Assembly (NCBI RefSeq): GCF_017357245.1
Contig: NZ_CP071612.1
Span: 1,181,001 to 1,245,000 of the forward strand
Source of the DNA: Rhizobium bangladeshense
GTDB lineage: Bacteria; Pseudomonadota; Alphaproteobacteria; Rhizobiales; Rhizobiaceae
Direction: 5' to 3'
Length of the DNA: 64,000 nt
Part shown: positions 8,788-16,116 of the stretch, in pieces
Layout: each line of letters begins with the position of its first letter
How positions within the stretch are numbered: the first letter of the stretch is position 1
Translations under genes and position numbers: made by a program
The notes under the pieces: model-generated
The model's input: only the letters and a program-made list of their open reading frames with translations
Databases searched by the model: none
Told to the model about the DNA's origin: nothing

Positions 8788-8904
8788 ATTGCTTGCGACC
8801 TTTGTCCGTGCGCTGAACGCGCTTCGTCAGATCTCTCTCAACATCGATACTGTCCGCGGAAATCCTTCCCCGGGCGCACTCTAACGGTTGAAAAGGAGAT
8901 CGTT

Positions 8905-9114
8905 ATGAATTCAGGCGTCGTCAAGTGGTTCAATGGCACCAAGGGTTTTGGCTTCATCCAGCCCGATGATGGTTCGACGGACGTTTTCGTCCATATCTCG
9001 GCGGTCGAACGCGCCGGCATGCGCGAGCTTACCGAAGGTCAGAAGGTCCGCTTCGATCTCGTCCGCGACAAGCGGTCCGGCAAGGACGCAGCCGACAACC
9101 TTCAGGCCGCATGA
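8905..9114 (+). CDS. cold-shock protein (CspA family)
   Basis: A 69-residue single cold-shock domain, the usual length. RNA-binding motif RNP1 is KGFGFI at 13-18 and RNP2 is VFVHI at 27-31. Such proteins bind single-stranded RNA and relieve secondary structure during cold or growth transitions. AAAGGAG stands about 9 bases before the ATG. The leader is long and carries the palindrome at 8754. Downstream come a Rho-independent terminator, a small conserved gene and rpsU, an arrangement that I associate with rhizobia. Confidence 0.93.
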   Translation: MNSGVVKWFNGTKGFGFIQPDDGSTDVFVHISAVERAGMRELTEGQKVRFDLVRDKRSGKDAADNLQAA

Positions 9115-9218
9115 TTGTCATTCACCTGGGCTGACCACAGATCGCAGCGAGCTGACCACGGATGTACTGGCAGCGCGCTGACCATCAAAGGCAGCTTGGT
9201 GGCTGAATGACTGGAAGA

Positions 9219-9248
9219 GGTCGGGTTCAAGCCCGGCCTTTTTGTTTT
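9219..9248 (+). terminator. Rho-independent terminator
   Basis: Stem GGTCGGG with CCCGGCC (one G-U pair), loop of 6 bases, followed by TTTTTG. It lies about 105 bp after the cold-shock gene, which it probably ends, and separates it from the next small gene. Confidence 0.75.
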
Positions 9249-9285
9249 CTTCAAATCGAGCAGCCGAAGAGTCGAGGGACGCTGA

Positions 9286-9570
9286 ATGAGCAGACCAAGC
9301 TATAAAGTCGGCGACATGATCGTGCTGAAATCCGGCCTGACCCGCACGACAGAGGCCGACCGGCGGTGCCGGATCGCCAGCATTCTGCCCAACGATCACG
9401 GGCACGTGCAATATCGCGTCCAGTTCCCGGGCGAGAACTTCGAGCGCCGCATCACCGAGGACGACATCGACCTCGGGGAGTCGCCACGGCGGGCTTCATC
9501 CGAGGCGGCTGCCAAAGCCGGCGGCGCCGAGCCGTGGCTGAAGTTTTCGGGCATCCACATGGGCAAGTAG
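9286..9570 (+). CDS. conserved small protein of unknown function
   Basis: A 94-residue basic/acidic soluble protein without signal or membrane segments. The N-terminal part (about 1-65) looks like a compact beta-rich domain: YKVGDMIVLKSG, then CRIASILPNDHGHVQYRVQF, ending ITEDDIDLG, a pattern like small SH3-type or translation-associated folds. The tail is Ala/Gly-rich. GAGGGA stands before the ATG. It lies between the cold-shock gene and rpsU on the same strand. I do not recognise a named family; a link with RNA or translation is only suggested by neighbours. Confidence 0.7.
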   Translation: MSRPSYKVGDMIVLKSGLTRTTEADRRCRIASILPNDHGHVQYRVQFPGENFERRITEDDIDLGESPRRASSEAAAKAGGAEPWLKFSGIHMGK

Positions 9571-9626
9571 CCCCGCCAGTTTTCATCATTTAACAGCGGC
9601 ATCGCCGCGATAGGAAGGATATTCGT

Positions 9627-9863
9627 TTGCAGGTACTCGTCAGGGATAATAATGTCGATCAGGCGTTGCGCGTGCTTAAGAAAAAGATGCAGCGCGAAGG
9701 CCTGTTCCGGGAAATGAAAGCCCGCAGCGCCTATGAGAAGCCGTCGGAGAAGCGTGCCCGCGAAAAGGGGGAGGCCGTTCGCCGCCAGCGCAAGCTTGCC
9801 CGCAAGAAGCTGCAGCGCGAAGGGCTGTTGCCGGCGCCGAAAAAGGCGCTCCGCGCCCGCTGA
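9627..9863 (+). CDS. rpsU: 30S ribosomal protein S21
   Basis: A 78-residue very basic protein with the S21 N-terminus ([19 protein letters not shown]) and the helix [20 protein letters not shown], then a Lys/Arg tail. S21 binds the 30S platform near the anti-Shine-Dalgarno end of 16S rRNA and takes part in start-site selection. The start is TTG, 8 bases after AGGAAGG; no ATG is available in a sensible place. Alphaproteobacteria often have more than one S21 copy, and the location near a cold-shock gene is in keeping with that. Confidence 0.93.
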   Translation: MQVLVRDNNVDQALRVLKKKMQREGLFREMKARSAYEKPSEKRAREKGEAVRRQRKLARKKLQREGLLPAPKKALRAR

Positions 9864-9954
9864 TTCCAAACGTGGAATCACGGTCGGGGCCATTTTCGGC
9901 CTCTTAATGCATAGAGAATGGATCAAAAGCCGCCACGACCTGAGAAAGGGGCAC

Positions 9955-10191
9955 ATGACCGCCACGAAGGGAGAATTCTTCAACCCCGCCAAACTCACGC
10001 CGCGCGACAAGGCGGAAGCGACCGATCACACGGCGCGCGCCATCATCGCGGCCGAGGCGTCAGCCCGCGACAAGAAGACGGAGAAGCTGCGGGCGTTGCG
10101 TCTGCAGCAGGCCGCCGAGGAAGCGGAAGCCTCACCTGCGCCTCCAAAAAAGCGGCGCTCAACTGCGAAGGTCGCGAAGCGGCGCTCTTGA
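9955..10191 (+). CDS. small basic protein of unknown function
   Basis: A 78-residue protein starting at an ATG 6 bases after GAAAGGGG. The N-terminal MTATKGEFFNPAKLTPRDKAE is followed by a long predicted helix rich in Ala, Arg and Lys and a basic tail PPKKRRSTAKVAKRR. It has no membrane or export signal. A nucleic-acid-binding role would fit the charge, but I do not recognise a named family. It follows rpsU by about 90 bp and may be transcribed with it. Confidence 0.65.
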   Translation: MTATKGEFFNPAKLTPRDKAEATDHTARAIIAAEASARDKKTEKLRALRLQQAAEEAEASPAPPKKRRSTAKVAKRRS

Positions 10192-10199
10192 TCCCGCCA

Positions 10200-10228
10200 T
10201 AGCCCCAATGGGTCTGGGGCAGGGGCTT
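10200..10228. terminator. probable bidirectional terminator between convergent genes
   Basis: An AGCCCC arm pairs with GGGGCT across 14 bases, with an alternative inner GCCCCA/TGGGGC stem. It fills the short space between the basic protein gene and the convergent ohrR-type gene. The T-run is only three bases long, so efficiency is uncertain. Confidence 0.4.
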
Positions 10229-10717
10229 TCAACCGTCGGCCGCTCCCGCCCGCCCGAGATTGGTCCGCAGTCGATGCAGCATGTCACGCATCCCGGCCAT
10301 TTCCTCGAGCGTGCAGCCGGCGGCTTTCCCGATCGCCGTCATGATCGTATCGACGTCTCCTTTCATCGCTTCGCCCTTTGGCGTCAGCGACACGATCACC
10401 TGCCGCTCGTCGCGCAGATCGCGGATGCGTTTGATCAGCCCGCCATGTTCCAGCCGCTTCAGTAGCGGCGACAGCGTGCCGGAATCGAGATCCAGCTGCT
10501 CGCCGATCGTCTTCACCGGCAGGGCGCTGCGTTCCCACAGCACCAGCATCACGAGATATTGCGGGTAGGTGAGGCCCACCCTGTCGAGGATCGGTTTGTA
10601 GGCACGGGTGAAGGCATGCGCCGTCGCATAAACCGCAAAGCACAGCTGCTTTTCCAGCCGCTTCTCCTCCTCAGGTATCTCCATTGTCTTTGCTGTCTGC
10701 GCTTTCATATCCGTCAT
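10229..10717 (-). CDS. ohrR: MarR-family organic peroxide sensor OhrR
   Basis: A 162-residue MarR repressor. The signature LCFAVYATAHAFTRAYKP carries the peroxide-sensing cysteine near residue 25 of the chosen start, and LTYPQYLVMLVLWE plus the winged helix DSGTLSPLLKRLEHGGLI are typical of OhrR. In this family oxidation of the cysteine by organic hydroperoxides releases DNA and derepresses ohr. The ATG at 10717 (MTDMKAQ) was chosen because the longer frame runs through the operator region. It is divergent from ohr, which is the usual arrangement. Confidence 0.9.
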   Translation of the reverse strand: MTDMKAQTAKTMEIPEEEKRLEKQLCFAVYATAHAFTRAYKPILDRVGLTYPQYLVMLVLWERSALPVKTIGEQLDLDSGTLSPLLKRLEHGGLIKRIRDLRDERQVIVSLTPKGEAMKGDVDTIMTAIGKAAGCTLEEMAGMRDMLHRLRTNLGRAGAADG

Positions 10718-10759
10718 CCCCGAGGTTGTGATTGTCCTCTTACCACCTGCGAAACGCAA

Positions 10760-10800
10760 TTCGCAAAATTCACTTGCGTGCAATTTAATTGTGCGATAAT
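10760..10800. promoter_or_regulatory. OhrR operator region between ohrR and ohr
   Basis: The AT-rich divergent spacer has a perfect inverted repeat CAATT-T-AATTG at 10781-10791, flanked by TGCGTG and TGCGAT. OhrR proteins are known to bind TACAATT-like inverted repeats, so this is the likely shared operator. A second partial GCAATTCGC element lies at 10755-10763. Confidence 0.65.
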
Positions 10801-10842
10801 AAAATTCCAACCCGATAGAAGGGCCAACTAAAGGAGATCGTC

Positions 10843-11265
10843 ATGCCTATTCTCTATACGACAAAAGCCTCTGCCACCGGCGGCCGCGCCGGCCGCGCCG
10901 TTTCCGAAAACGGCGTTCTGGACGTGACGCTGACCGTTCCCAAGGAACTTGGCGGCGACGGCGCAACCGGCACAAATCCCGAACAGCTTTTCGCTGCCGG
11001 CTACTCCGCCTGTTTCCTCGGTGCCCTGAAATTTGTCGCAGGCCAGCAGAAGGTCAAGATTCCGGAAGAGACGACAGTATCCGCCAAGGTCGGCATCGGC
11101 CCGCGCGAGGACGGCACCGGCTTCGGCATCGAAGTGGCGCTCTCCGTCAATATTCCCGGTCTTGACCGTGAAACTGCCGAAAAGCTCGCAGCCGCGGCCC
11201 ATATCGTCTGCCCCTACAGCCACGCCATGCGCACCTCGACCGAAGTTCCGGTCACCGTCGCCTGA
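10843..11265 (+). CDS. ohr: organic hydroperoxide resistance protein Ohr
   Basis: A 140-residue OsmC/Ohr-fold thiol peroxidase that reduces organic hydroperoxides. Both redox cysteines are present: one in GYSACFLGAL near 60, one in HIVCPYSHA near 124. AAAGGAG precedes the ATG by 7 bases. It is divergent from ohrR and should be induced when OhrR is oxidised. No partner gene follows; the next 400 bp are non-coding. Confidence 0.96.
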   Translation: MPILYTTKASATGGRAGRAVSENGVLDVTLTVPKELGGDGATGTNPEQLFAAGYSACFLGALKFVAGQQKVKIPEETTVSAKVGIGPREDGTGFGIEVALSVNIPGLDRETAEKLAAAAHIVCPYSHAMRTSTEVPVTVA

Positions 11266-11683
11266 TTGGAGTAACGACCACGGAAGATCGGTGAGGCGGC
11301 CCCTCGTCCGCCTGCCGATACCTTGCTGGGTTGAGCCACTCGTCTCAACCCGATCTTCGGATCTCCGCTTGCGGGGGGCGATGGAACTGGCAGAGACCAC
11401 ACCGTCCCCCTCGCCATGGCAGTCCTCTCGCCCCGTCAGACAGGGATCCACAGGACGGGTTGAGGCCCGCGGCTCGGTCGGGCCTTCGCACATTAAGGCT
11501 GACCATGGTTGCAGGCACCCGCCGTCACGCCTTACGCCGAGGTCGAAGGCAGCGGATTTCGCCATCCTGTCAGCGACGATTATGCCCCCGCTTTTTCCCT
11601 GCAGCGATTGCGCACGGGGTGGTGCGTCAGGACTCGGTCACGATCAGCCCACCACCCGATTCCAGCCGATCCATGAGCTATCT
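11266..11683. other. 418-bp gene-free stretch with palindromic repeat remnants
   Basis: No convincing coding region is present. A perfect hairpin GGGTTGAG-ccactcgt-CTCAACCC lies at 11328-11351, followed by GATC-TTCG-GATC at 11352-11363. The preceding words CCCCTCGTCCGCCTGCCG resemble the palindromic element at 16018 (CCCTCATCCGGCTGCCG), so this is probably a diverged member of the same intergenic repeat group. The first hairpin may also end ohr transcription. The rest shows no recognised signal. Confidence 0.5.
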
Positions 11684-12904
11684 TCACGCCGCCATCTCCA
11701 CGGGTAGGTGTGCCAGGGCGCGAATCCCAAGGCGCTTGCGCCACCTGATGTTTGCTGGGTTGCCATTCAGGCTCAAGCTTGGAAAGCGCGTAAGGATACG
11801 TTCGAACGCGATTGCGGCCTCTACCCGTGCGAGTTGGAAGCCGAGGCAGAAATGCACTCCGGTACCGAAGGAGAGATGCGGATTCGGGTGGCGCGTGATG
11901 TCGAAACGGTGCGGGTTCTCGAACTTGGCAGGATCGCAATTAGCCGCGGCGATAAAAGCGGCAATCATGTCACCACGACGAAATTGCTGTCCCTGCCAAT
12001 TCATGTCGCGTCTGGCGAAGCGCGGCTTGGTCATCTGCACCGGCGAGACGTAGCGCAGGCATTCCTCGACGCAGGTCGGCATCAGGCTTGGATCATTCTG
12101 CAGCCGTAGCCGTTCATCCTCGTGCGACAGCAGTGTGAAAAGGCCGCCGGCAATCAGATGCGTGGTGGTTTCCTGCCCAGCTCCGAAGAGCAGGAAGATC
12201 ATCGAGACAAGTTCGTCCTCACTGAGCCTCAGCCCATCCATGTCGGCATCGCACAATGCGGCAACTAGGCCGTCAGACAAGGCTCCACCTCCCGGTCGCG
12301 AGACGCGGCGAAGATAACGCACCGCACGAACAACGCCAGGAATGGCACGGATGATGGCGCCGACATTGGCAGTGTCCTTCAGACCGCCGAGCCAACTCTT
12401 GAAGTGATCGTGATCCTGCTCCGGCAGGCCGAGCACCGCGCAGATCACCGAAAGCGGCAGGTCCCGGCAGAACTCGGACATGAGATCGACCTCCCTCTTT
12501 CCCTCCATCCGATCGAGGAGCCGATCGGCGATATGCGTGATCATCGGCTTCATGGCCTCAATCGATCGACGCTGGAATGCTTGGTCGACGAGACCGCGCA
12601 GACGGCGGTGCTCGGGGTCGTCGTAGCCGATCATGTTCAATGCCAGAAGGCCGATCGTTCTCGGAAGGCACTTCAGGATTCGCGCCTGGGTCCTGCTCCC
12701 CGCATTGGCCGGGTCGCGCGCGAAGCTCTCGGAATCCTTCAACAGTGCTGCACAGGCGTCATGTGTGACTGTGAACCACGTGCGGCCGAGGATCGGCAAC
12801 TTCATGCGAACAACAGCGCCCTCGGCACGCATGCGGTCGAGCGTGGGGAACGGATTCGCGTGGAAACGCGGCGACAGGACATCGAAATCATGCGGCTCGG
12901 CCAT
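11684..12904 (-). CDS. cytochrome P450
   Basis: A 406-residue soluble bacterial P450. The I-helix oxygen-activation motif is AGQET at about 242-246, the ExxR pair is at about 281-284 (ECLR), and the heme loop FGTGVHFCLG carries the thiolate Cys near 353. The acid-alcohol pair is altered to Gln-Glu-Thr, within known variation. The ATG at 12904 lies 8 bases after GGAG; a GTG three codons upstream is also possible. No ferredoxin or ferredoxin reductase is adjacent, so electron donors must come from elsewhere. It is bordered on both sides by 390-420 bp of gene-free DNA, which suggests a transferred gene. Substrate unknown. Confidence 0.93.
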   Translation of the reverse strand: MAEPHDFDVLSPRFHANPFPTLDRMRAEGAVVRMKLPILGRTWFTVTHDACAALLKDSESFARDPANAGSRTQARILKCLPRTIGLLALNMIGYDDPEHRRLRGLVDQAFQRRSIEAMKPMITHIADRLLDRMEGKREVDLMSEFCRDLPLSVICAVLGLPEQDHDHFKSWLGGLKDTANVGAIIRAIPGVVRAVRYLRRVSRPGGGALSDGLVAALCDADMDGLRLSEDELVSMIFLLFGAGQETTTHLIAGGLFTLLSHEDERLRLQNDPSLMPTCVEECLRYVSPVQMTKPRFARRDMNWQGQQFRRGDMIAAFIAAANCDPAKFENPHRFDITRHPNPHLSFGTGVHFCLGFQLARVEAAIAFERILTRFPSLSLNGNPANIRWRKRLGIRALAHLPVEMAA

Positions 12905-13298
12905 GCATGTCACTCCGAGAGTTTCCTTGAAGAACCATTGCGATTCTCGTCATTCCGCCCGGTAGGAGCATAGTAGGGGTAAATGGGAACCCGCGCGGAG
13001 ATGTACACGAACGGCGACAGGAGTTCGAGAAAATCCTGCGGTGGCCGCTTCCTCCAGCAAAAACGGCTGTTCGAGCCCGGATCACCAGTCTTGCCGGACA
13101 GGCATGCAATCTTCGTCCACTGCTAATCGCTCAGACCTCCGTGTTCAACACGGTGTCCTGTGGCAGTGATCAAGCGATTGGAATCCTGAATGTCGATCCC
13201 GGGGTAAGGGGCCGTCCTCGCCACAAATCGATGAGCCGTGGGGCTTAACCGGGTATCAGCATGCAAGTTTGAACAGCGGCGGATCACTCCAGCTCGCC
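12905..13298. other. 394-bp gene-free stretch between P450 and MarR genes
   Basis: Only short non-conserved open frames occur here. Short palindromic words are present, for example CCGTGTTCAACACGG at 13138-13152, but no promoter or repeat that I can name. The downstream MarR frame runs into this stretch with an atypical arginine-rich end, which suggests that the region is a recombination scar. Confidence 0.4.
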
Positions 13299-13820
13299 TT
13301 ATGCCCCCATAGTACGCCCGCTTCGAGGTGGGCGGCGGGATGACCCAGACCGTTTCGGCGTTTCCACCGTCACCCCCGACAGCGCCTGCAGGTCCTGCCG
13401 GAGCCGCGCCGCGCCGCCGTCCGGCGGCGTGCGGTCGAGAACGGCATGCGTGCTCTCCCAGATCGGCAGCGCCCGCGCCAGTGCGGCCTTGCCTTCGGCG
13501 GTAAGGCTGAGCAGCCGGCCGCGCCGGTCCCTGGGGTTCTCCATTACCACCACCCAGCCCTTGCGCTGTAAGGGCTTCAGCGCCGCCGTCAGCGTCGTCT
13601 GGTCCATGGCGAGCAGGGCGGCGACCGGCCCCATCGGCGGCGGTTCCGGCCGGTTCAGTGACATCATCAGCGAAAACTGTCCGTTGGTAAGCCCGGCCGG
13701 CCGCAGCGCATCGTCGAACAGCCGGGCAAGCGCTCGCGCCGCCCGCTGCACATGCAGGCAGAGGCAGGTGTCGCGCACCATCAGCGTCGTGGAAAAGGGA
13801 ATCTCGATCGAATTTGACAT
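13299..13820 (-). CDS. MarR-family transcriptional regulator
   Basis: A 173-residue winged-helix repressor. LARLFDDALRPAGLTNGQFSLMMSLNRPEP is the dimer/HTH entry, MDQTTLTAALKPLQRKGWV is the recognition helix, and NPRDRRGRLLSLTAEG is the wing. The ordinary fold ends near residue 155; the last 20 residues (SGSSRRPPRSGRTMGA) are low complexity and may not belong to the ancestral gene. It is divergent from the DUF899 gene across 88 bp holding a perfect palindrome, so it probably controls itself and that operon. Confidence 0.88.
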   Translation of the reverse strand: MSNSIEIPFSTTLMVRDTCLCLHVQRAARALARLFDDALRPAGLTNGQFSLMMSLNRPEPPPMGPVAALLAMDQTTLTAALKPLQRKGWVVVMENPRDRRGRLLSLTAEGKAALARALPIWESTHAVLDRTPPDGGAARLRQDLQALSGVTVETPKRSGSSRRPPRSGRTMGA

Positions 13821-13831
13821 GACTATTTTCT

Positions 13832-13843
13832 ATTGATATCAAT
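13832..13843. promoter_or_regulatory. palindromic MarR operator candidate
   Basis: A perfect 12-bp palindrome, ATTGATATCAAT, lies 11 bases upstream of the MarR start codon and about 66 bases before the divergent DUF899 start. Position, AT-richness and symmetry suit a MarR dimer site. The binding itself is inferred. Confidence 0.6.
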
Positions 13844-13908
13844 GTAATTAGTCAAGGAGAAGGAGATGAGCCGGCTTCACCGGCAGGCGCCGGAGGAGGG
13901 CGCATCCC

Positions 13909-14637
13909 ATGCAGAATGAGGTTGTTTCCCGCGAGAAATGGCTTGAGGCCCGCCGCGCCCTGCTCTTGAAGGAAAAGGAGGCGACGAGGCTGCGCGACAG
14001 TATCAACGCCGAGCGCATGGCGCTGCCCTGGGTGAAGGTCGACAAGGATTACATCTTTGACACGCCCGAAGGCAGGAAATCGCTCGCCGATCTCTTCGAT
14101 GGTCGCAGCCAGCTGCTGATCTATCATTTCATGCTTGGGCCGGACTGGGAGGCCGGCTGCACCGGCTGCTCCTTCCTGTCTGATCATGTGGATGGCGCCC
14201 TGCCGCATCTCAACAACCACGACGTCACCTGGGTCGCCGTTTCCCGTGCGCCGCTCCACAAGATCGCCGCCTACAAGAGGCGCATGGGCTGGAAATTTCC
14301 ATGGGTCTCGTCCTTCGGCAGCGATTTCAATTTCGACTATCACGTTTCTTTCAGCCAGGAGGATCTTGCCAAAGACAAGGTCTTCTATAACTTCACTGCC
14401 ATCGAGCCGGCCGAGGCCCATGACGAACTGCCTGGCCTCAGCGCCTTCTACCGCAATGACAAGGGCGAGATCTTTCATACCTATTCGAGCTACGCCCGCG
14501 GCCCGGAAGAACTGATCGGCACTCTGATGATCCTCGACCGCGCGCCGAAGGGCCGCAACGAGGGGGCCATAATGGATTTCGTCCGCCGGCATGACGAATA
14601 TGAGGATGCCGCCAAGGCGCAGTCCTGCTGTCACTGA
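13909..14637 (+). CDS. DUF899 thioredoxin-like protein
   Basis: A 242-residue DUF899-family protein with a thioredoxin-like fold. EAGCTGCSF carries a CxxC pair, Cys84 and Cys87, in the position expected of a redox centre; a further CC pair sits next to the C-terminus (AQSCCH). KxPWVSSFGSDFNFDYHVSF is the family's conserved central segment. No signal peptide is seen, so it should be cytosolic. It starts a probable operon with the DUF1579 and VOC genes, under the divergent MarR regulator. A dithiol oxidoreductase or detoxification role is inferred. Confidence 0.85.
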   Translation: MQNEVVSREKWLEARRALLLKEKEATRLRDSINAERMALPWVKVDKDYIFDTPEGRKSLADLFDGRSQLLIYHFMLGPDWEAGCTGCSFLSDHVDGALPHLNNHDVTWVAVSRAPLHKIAAYKRRMGWKFPWVSSFGSDFNFDYHVSFSQEDLAKDKVFYNFTAIEPAEAHDELPGLSAFYRNDKGEIFHTYSSYARGPEELIGTLMILDRAPKGRNEGAIMDFVRRHDEYEDAAKAQSCCH

Positions 14638-14680
14638 GCATTCAAATGTCTGGAATATCGTCATTCGAAGGGAGAAGAGG

Positions 14681-15148
14681 ATGATGAAGACCGCCGAAGT
14701 GCTGAAGGAGCATTCCTTTTTGGAGAGATTGGTCGGCGACTGGAGCGTCACCGCTCCCGAAATGTCCGACGGCAAGGACTGGACGGAGACCGTCCGTTCG
14801 CTGCACGGCATCTGGTTCGTCGCCGAAGGAACCGGCCCCATGCCGGATGGCAAGCAGGCCACCACGATCCTGACGCTCGGTTACAACGCCGAGAAAGGCA
14901 AGTATGTCGGCAGCTGGATCGGCAGCATGATGGATTATATGTGGGTCTATGAGGGCGAGGTCGACGCCTCCGGCAATGTGCTCGACCTCTATACGACGGG
15001 ACCCGACTTCAACGGCGAGGGCCTCGCCGACTACCGCGAGCGGATCACCTTCATCGATGACCATCGCCGCACTTTCACCTCCAGCGCCAAGCAGGCCGAC
15101 GGCTCCTGGAAGCAGTTCATGGAAGCGCATTACACCCGCAAAATCTGA
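14681..15148 (+). CDS. DUF1579 family protein
   Basis: A 155-residue soluble beta-rich protein. It has the DUF1579 pattern: HSFLERLVGDWSV near the start, then repeated Gly/Trp-containing strands such as GYNAEKGKYVGSWIGSM and a final RRTFTSSA. Family members may bind small hydrophobic ligands, but no activity is established. It begins 44 bp after the DUF899 stop, behind GAAGGGAGAAGAGG, and is likely cotranscribed. Two ATG codons stand next to each other; the first is used here. Confidence 0.8.
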   Translation: MMKTAEVLKEHSFLERLVGDWSVTAPEMSDGKDWTETVRSLHGIWFVAEGTGPMPDGKQATTILTLGYNAEKGKYVGSWIGSMMDYMWVYEGEVDASGNVLDLYTTGPDFNGEGLADYRERITFIDDHRRTFTSSAKQADGSWKQFMEAHYTRKI

Positions 15149-15197
15149 CAATCAGGGCGCCCTACGCAGCGAAAGGCGTCAGAAGAGGGAGAGAGTG

Positions 15198-15977
15198 ATG
15201 TCCAAGACGCATGGAAAGTTCATCTGGTGTGAGCTGATGACCCCCGACACCTCGTCCGCCGCGAAATTCTACAGTTCCGTCGTCGGCTGGACCACCTCGG
15301 AAATGAAGGTGGAGGGCATGCCGACCTACACGGTCTTCGAGGCGAACGGCATCGGCGTCGCCGGTCTGATGGAGTTTCCCGCCGAGCTTGAAGCCCAGGG
15401 CATTCCGCCGAACTGGACGGGTTATGTCGGCGTCGACGATGTCGATCAGACGGCAAGGGATTTCGCCGCCAATGGCGGCGCGGTCCGCCGGCCGCCGCAG
15501 GATATCCCGACCATCGGCCGTTTCGCCGTCGTCGCCGATCCGGATGGTGCCGTCATCTGCATCATGACGCCGGCGCCGATGGAACAGACCTGGCCGGAAC
15601 TCGCCCCCGACGCGCCCGGCAACATCGGCTGGCACGAACTCTATGCCGGCAACGGCAAAGATGCGCTTGCCTTCTACACCAAGCTCTTCGGCTGGACGAA
15701 GGACAGCGAGATGGATATGGGGCCGATGGGTGTCTATTACCTCTTCGCCCATGACGGCCGACAGACCGGCGGCATGATGACCAAGCCGGACAGCATGCCG
15801 ATGCCATTCTGGTGCTACTACTTCATCGTGCCAGCGCTTGACGCTGCGATCGAACGCGTCACCTCGGGCGGCGGCAAGGTCGTCAACGGCCCGATGGAGG
15901 TCCCCGGCGGCAGCTGGATCATTCAGGCCACGGACCCCCAGGGCGCCTTCTTCTGCCTGGTGGCGCCGAAGCGGTAA
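15198..15977 (+). CDS. VOC-fold (glyoxalase/dioxygenase superfamily) protein
   Basis: A 259-residue protein of two tandem VOC modules, about 1-125 and 130-259. Each opens with a Trp/Glu strand (GKFIWCELMTPD; GNIGWHELYAGN) and has the matching AAKFYSSVVGW / ALAFYTKLFGW helix. Some VOC metal ligands may be present as His and Glu at these strand starts. Proteins of this two-domain type occur widely as unassigned lyase or resistance proteins. It follows the DUF1579 gene by 49 bp with GAGGGAGAGAG before ATG. A role in detoxification under MarR control is inferred. Confidence 0.85.
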   Translation: MSKTHGKFIWCELMTPDTSSAAKFYSSVVGWTTSEMKVEGMPTYTVFEANGIGVAGLMEFPAELEAQGIPPNWTGYVGVDDVDQTARDFAANGGAVRRPPQDIPTIGRFAVVADPDGAVICIMTPAPMEQTWPELAPDAPGNIGWHELYAGNGKDALAFYTKLFGWTKDSEMDMGPMGVYYLFAHDGRQTGGMMTKPDSMPMPFWCYYFIVPALDAAIERVTSGGGKVVNGPMEVPGGSWIIQATDPQGAFFCLVAPKR

Positions 15978-16017
15978 TGTTTTCGGTGTGTCGTTGACGG
16001 TGCATCGTGTGGCCAGC

Positions 16018-16105
16018 CCTCATCCGGCTGCCGCCACCGACGGAGGTCGAGCCACGGGTCGGAACCAATGGCTCGACCGCGGTAGGGCTAGGGTGAGGGG
16101 CAGTG
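16018..16105. repeat. REP-like palindromic element between convergent genes
   Basis: A perfect 10-bp inverted repeat, GGTCGAGCCA at 16045-16054 with TGGCTCGACC at 16069-16078, is nested in an outer CCCTCA/TGAGGG pair. It lies between the VOC gene and the convergent ABC-F gene and could end transcription from both sides. Its opening CCCTCATCCGGCTGCCG is shared, with changes, by the stretch at 11290. Confidence 0.55.
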
Positions 16106-16116
16106 CCAGACACCCA

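Noticed and set aside
9129..9186. Three copies of GCTGACCA(C/T) downstream of the cold-shock gene
   Set aside because: Only nine bases each with uneven spacing (21 and 26 bases); too weak to call a functional repeat, though position before a terminator was noted.
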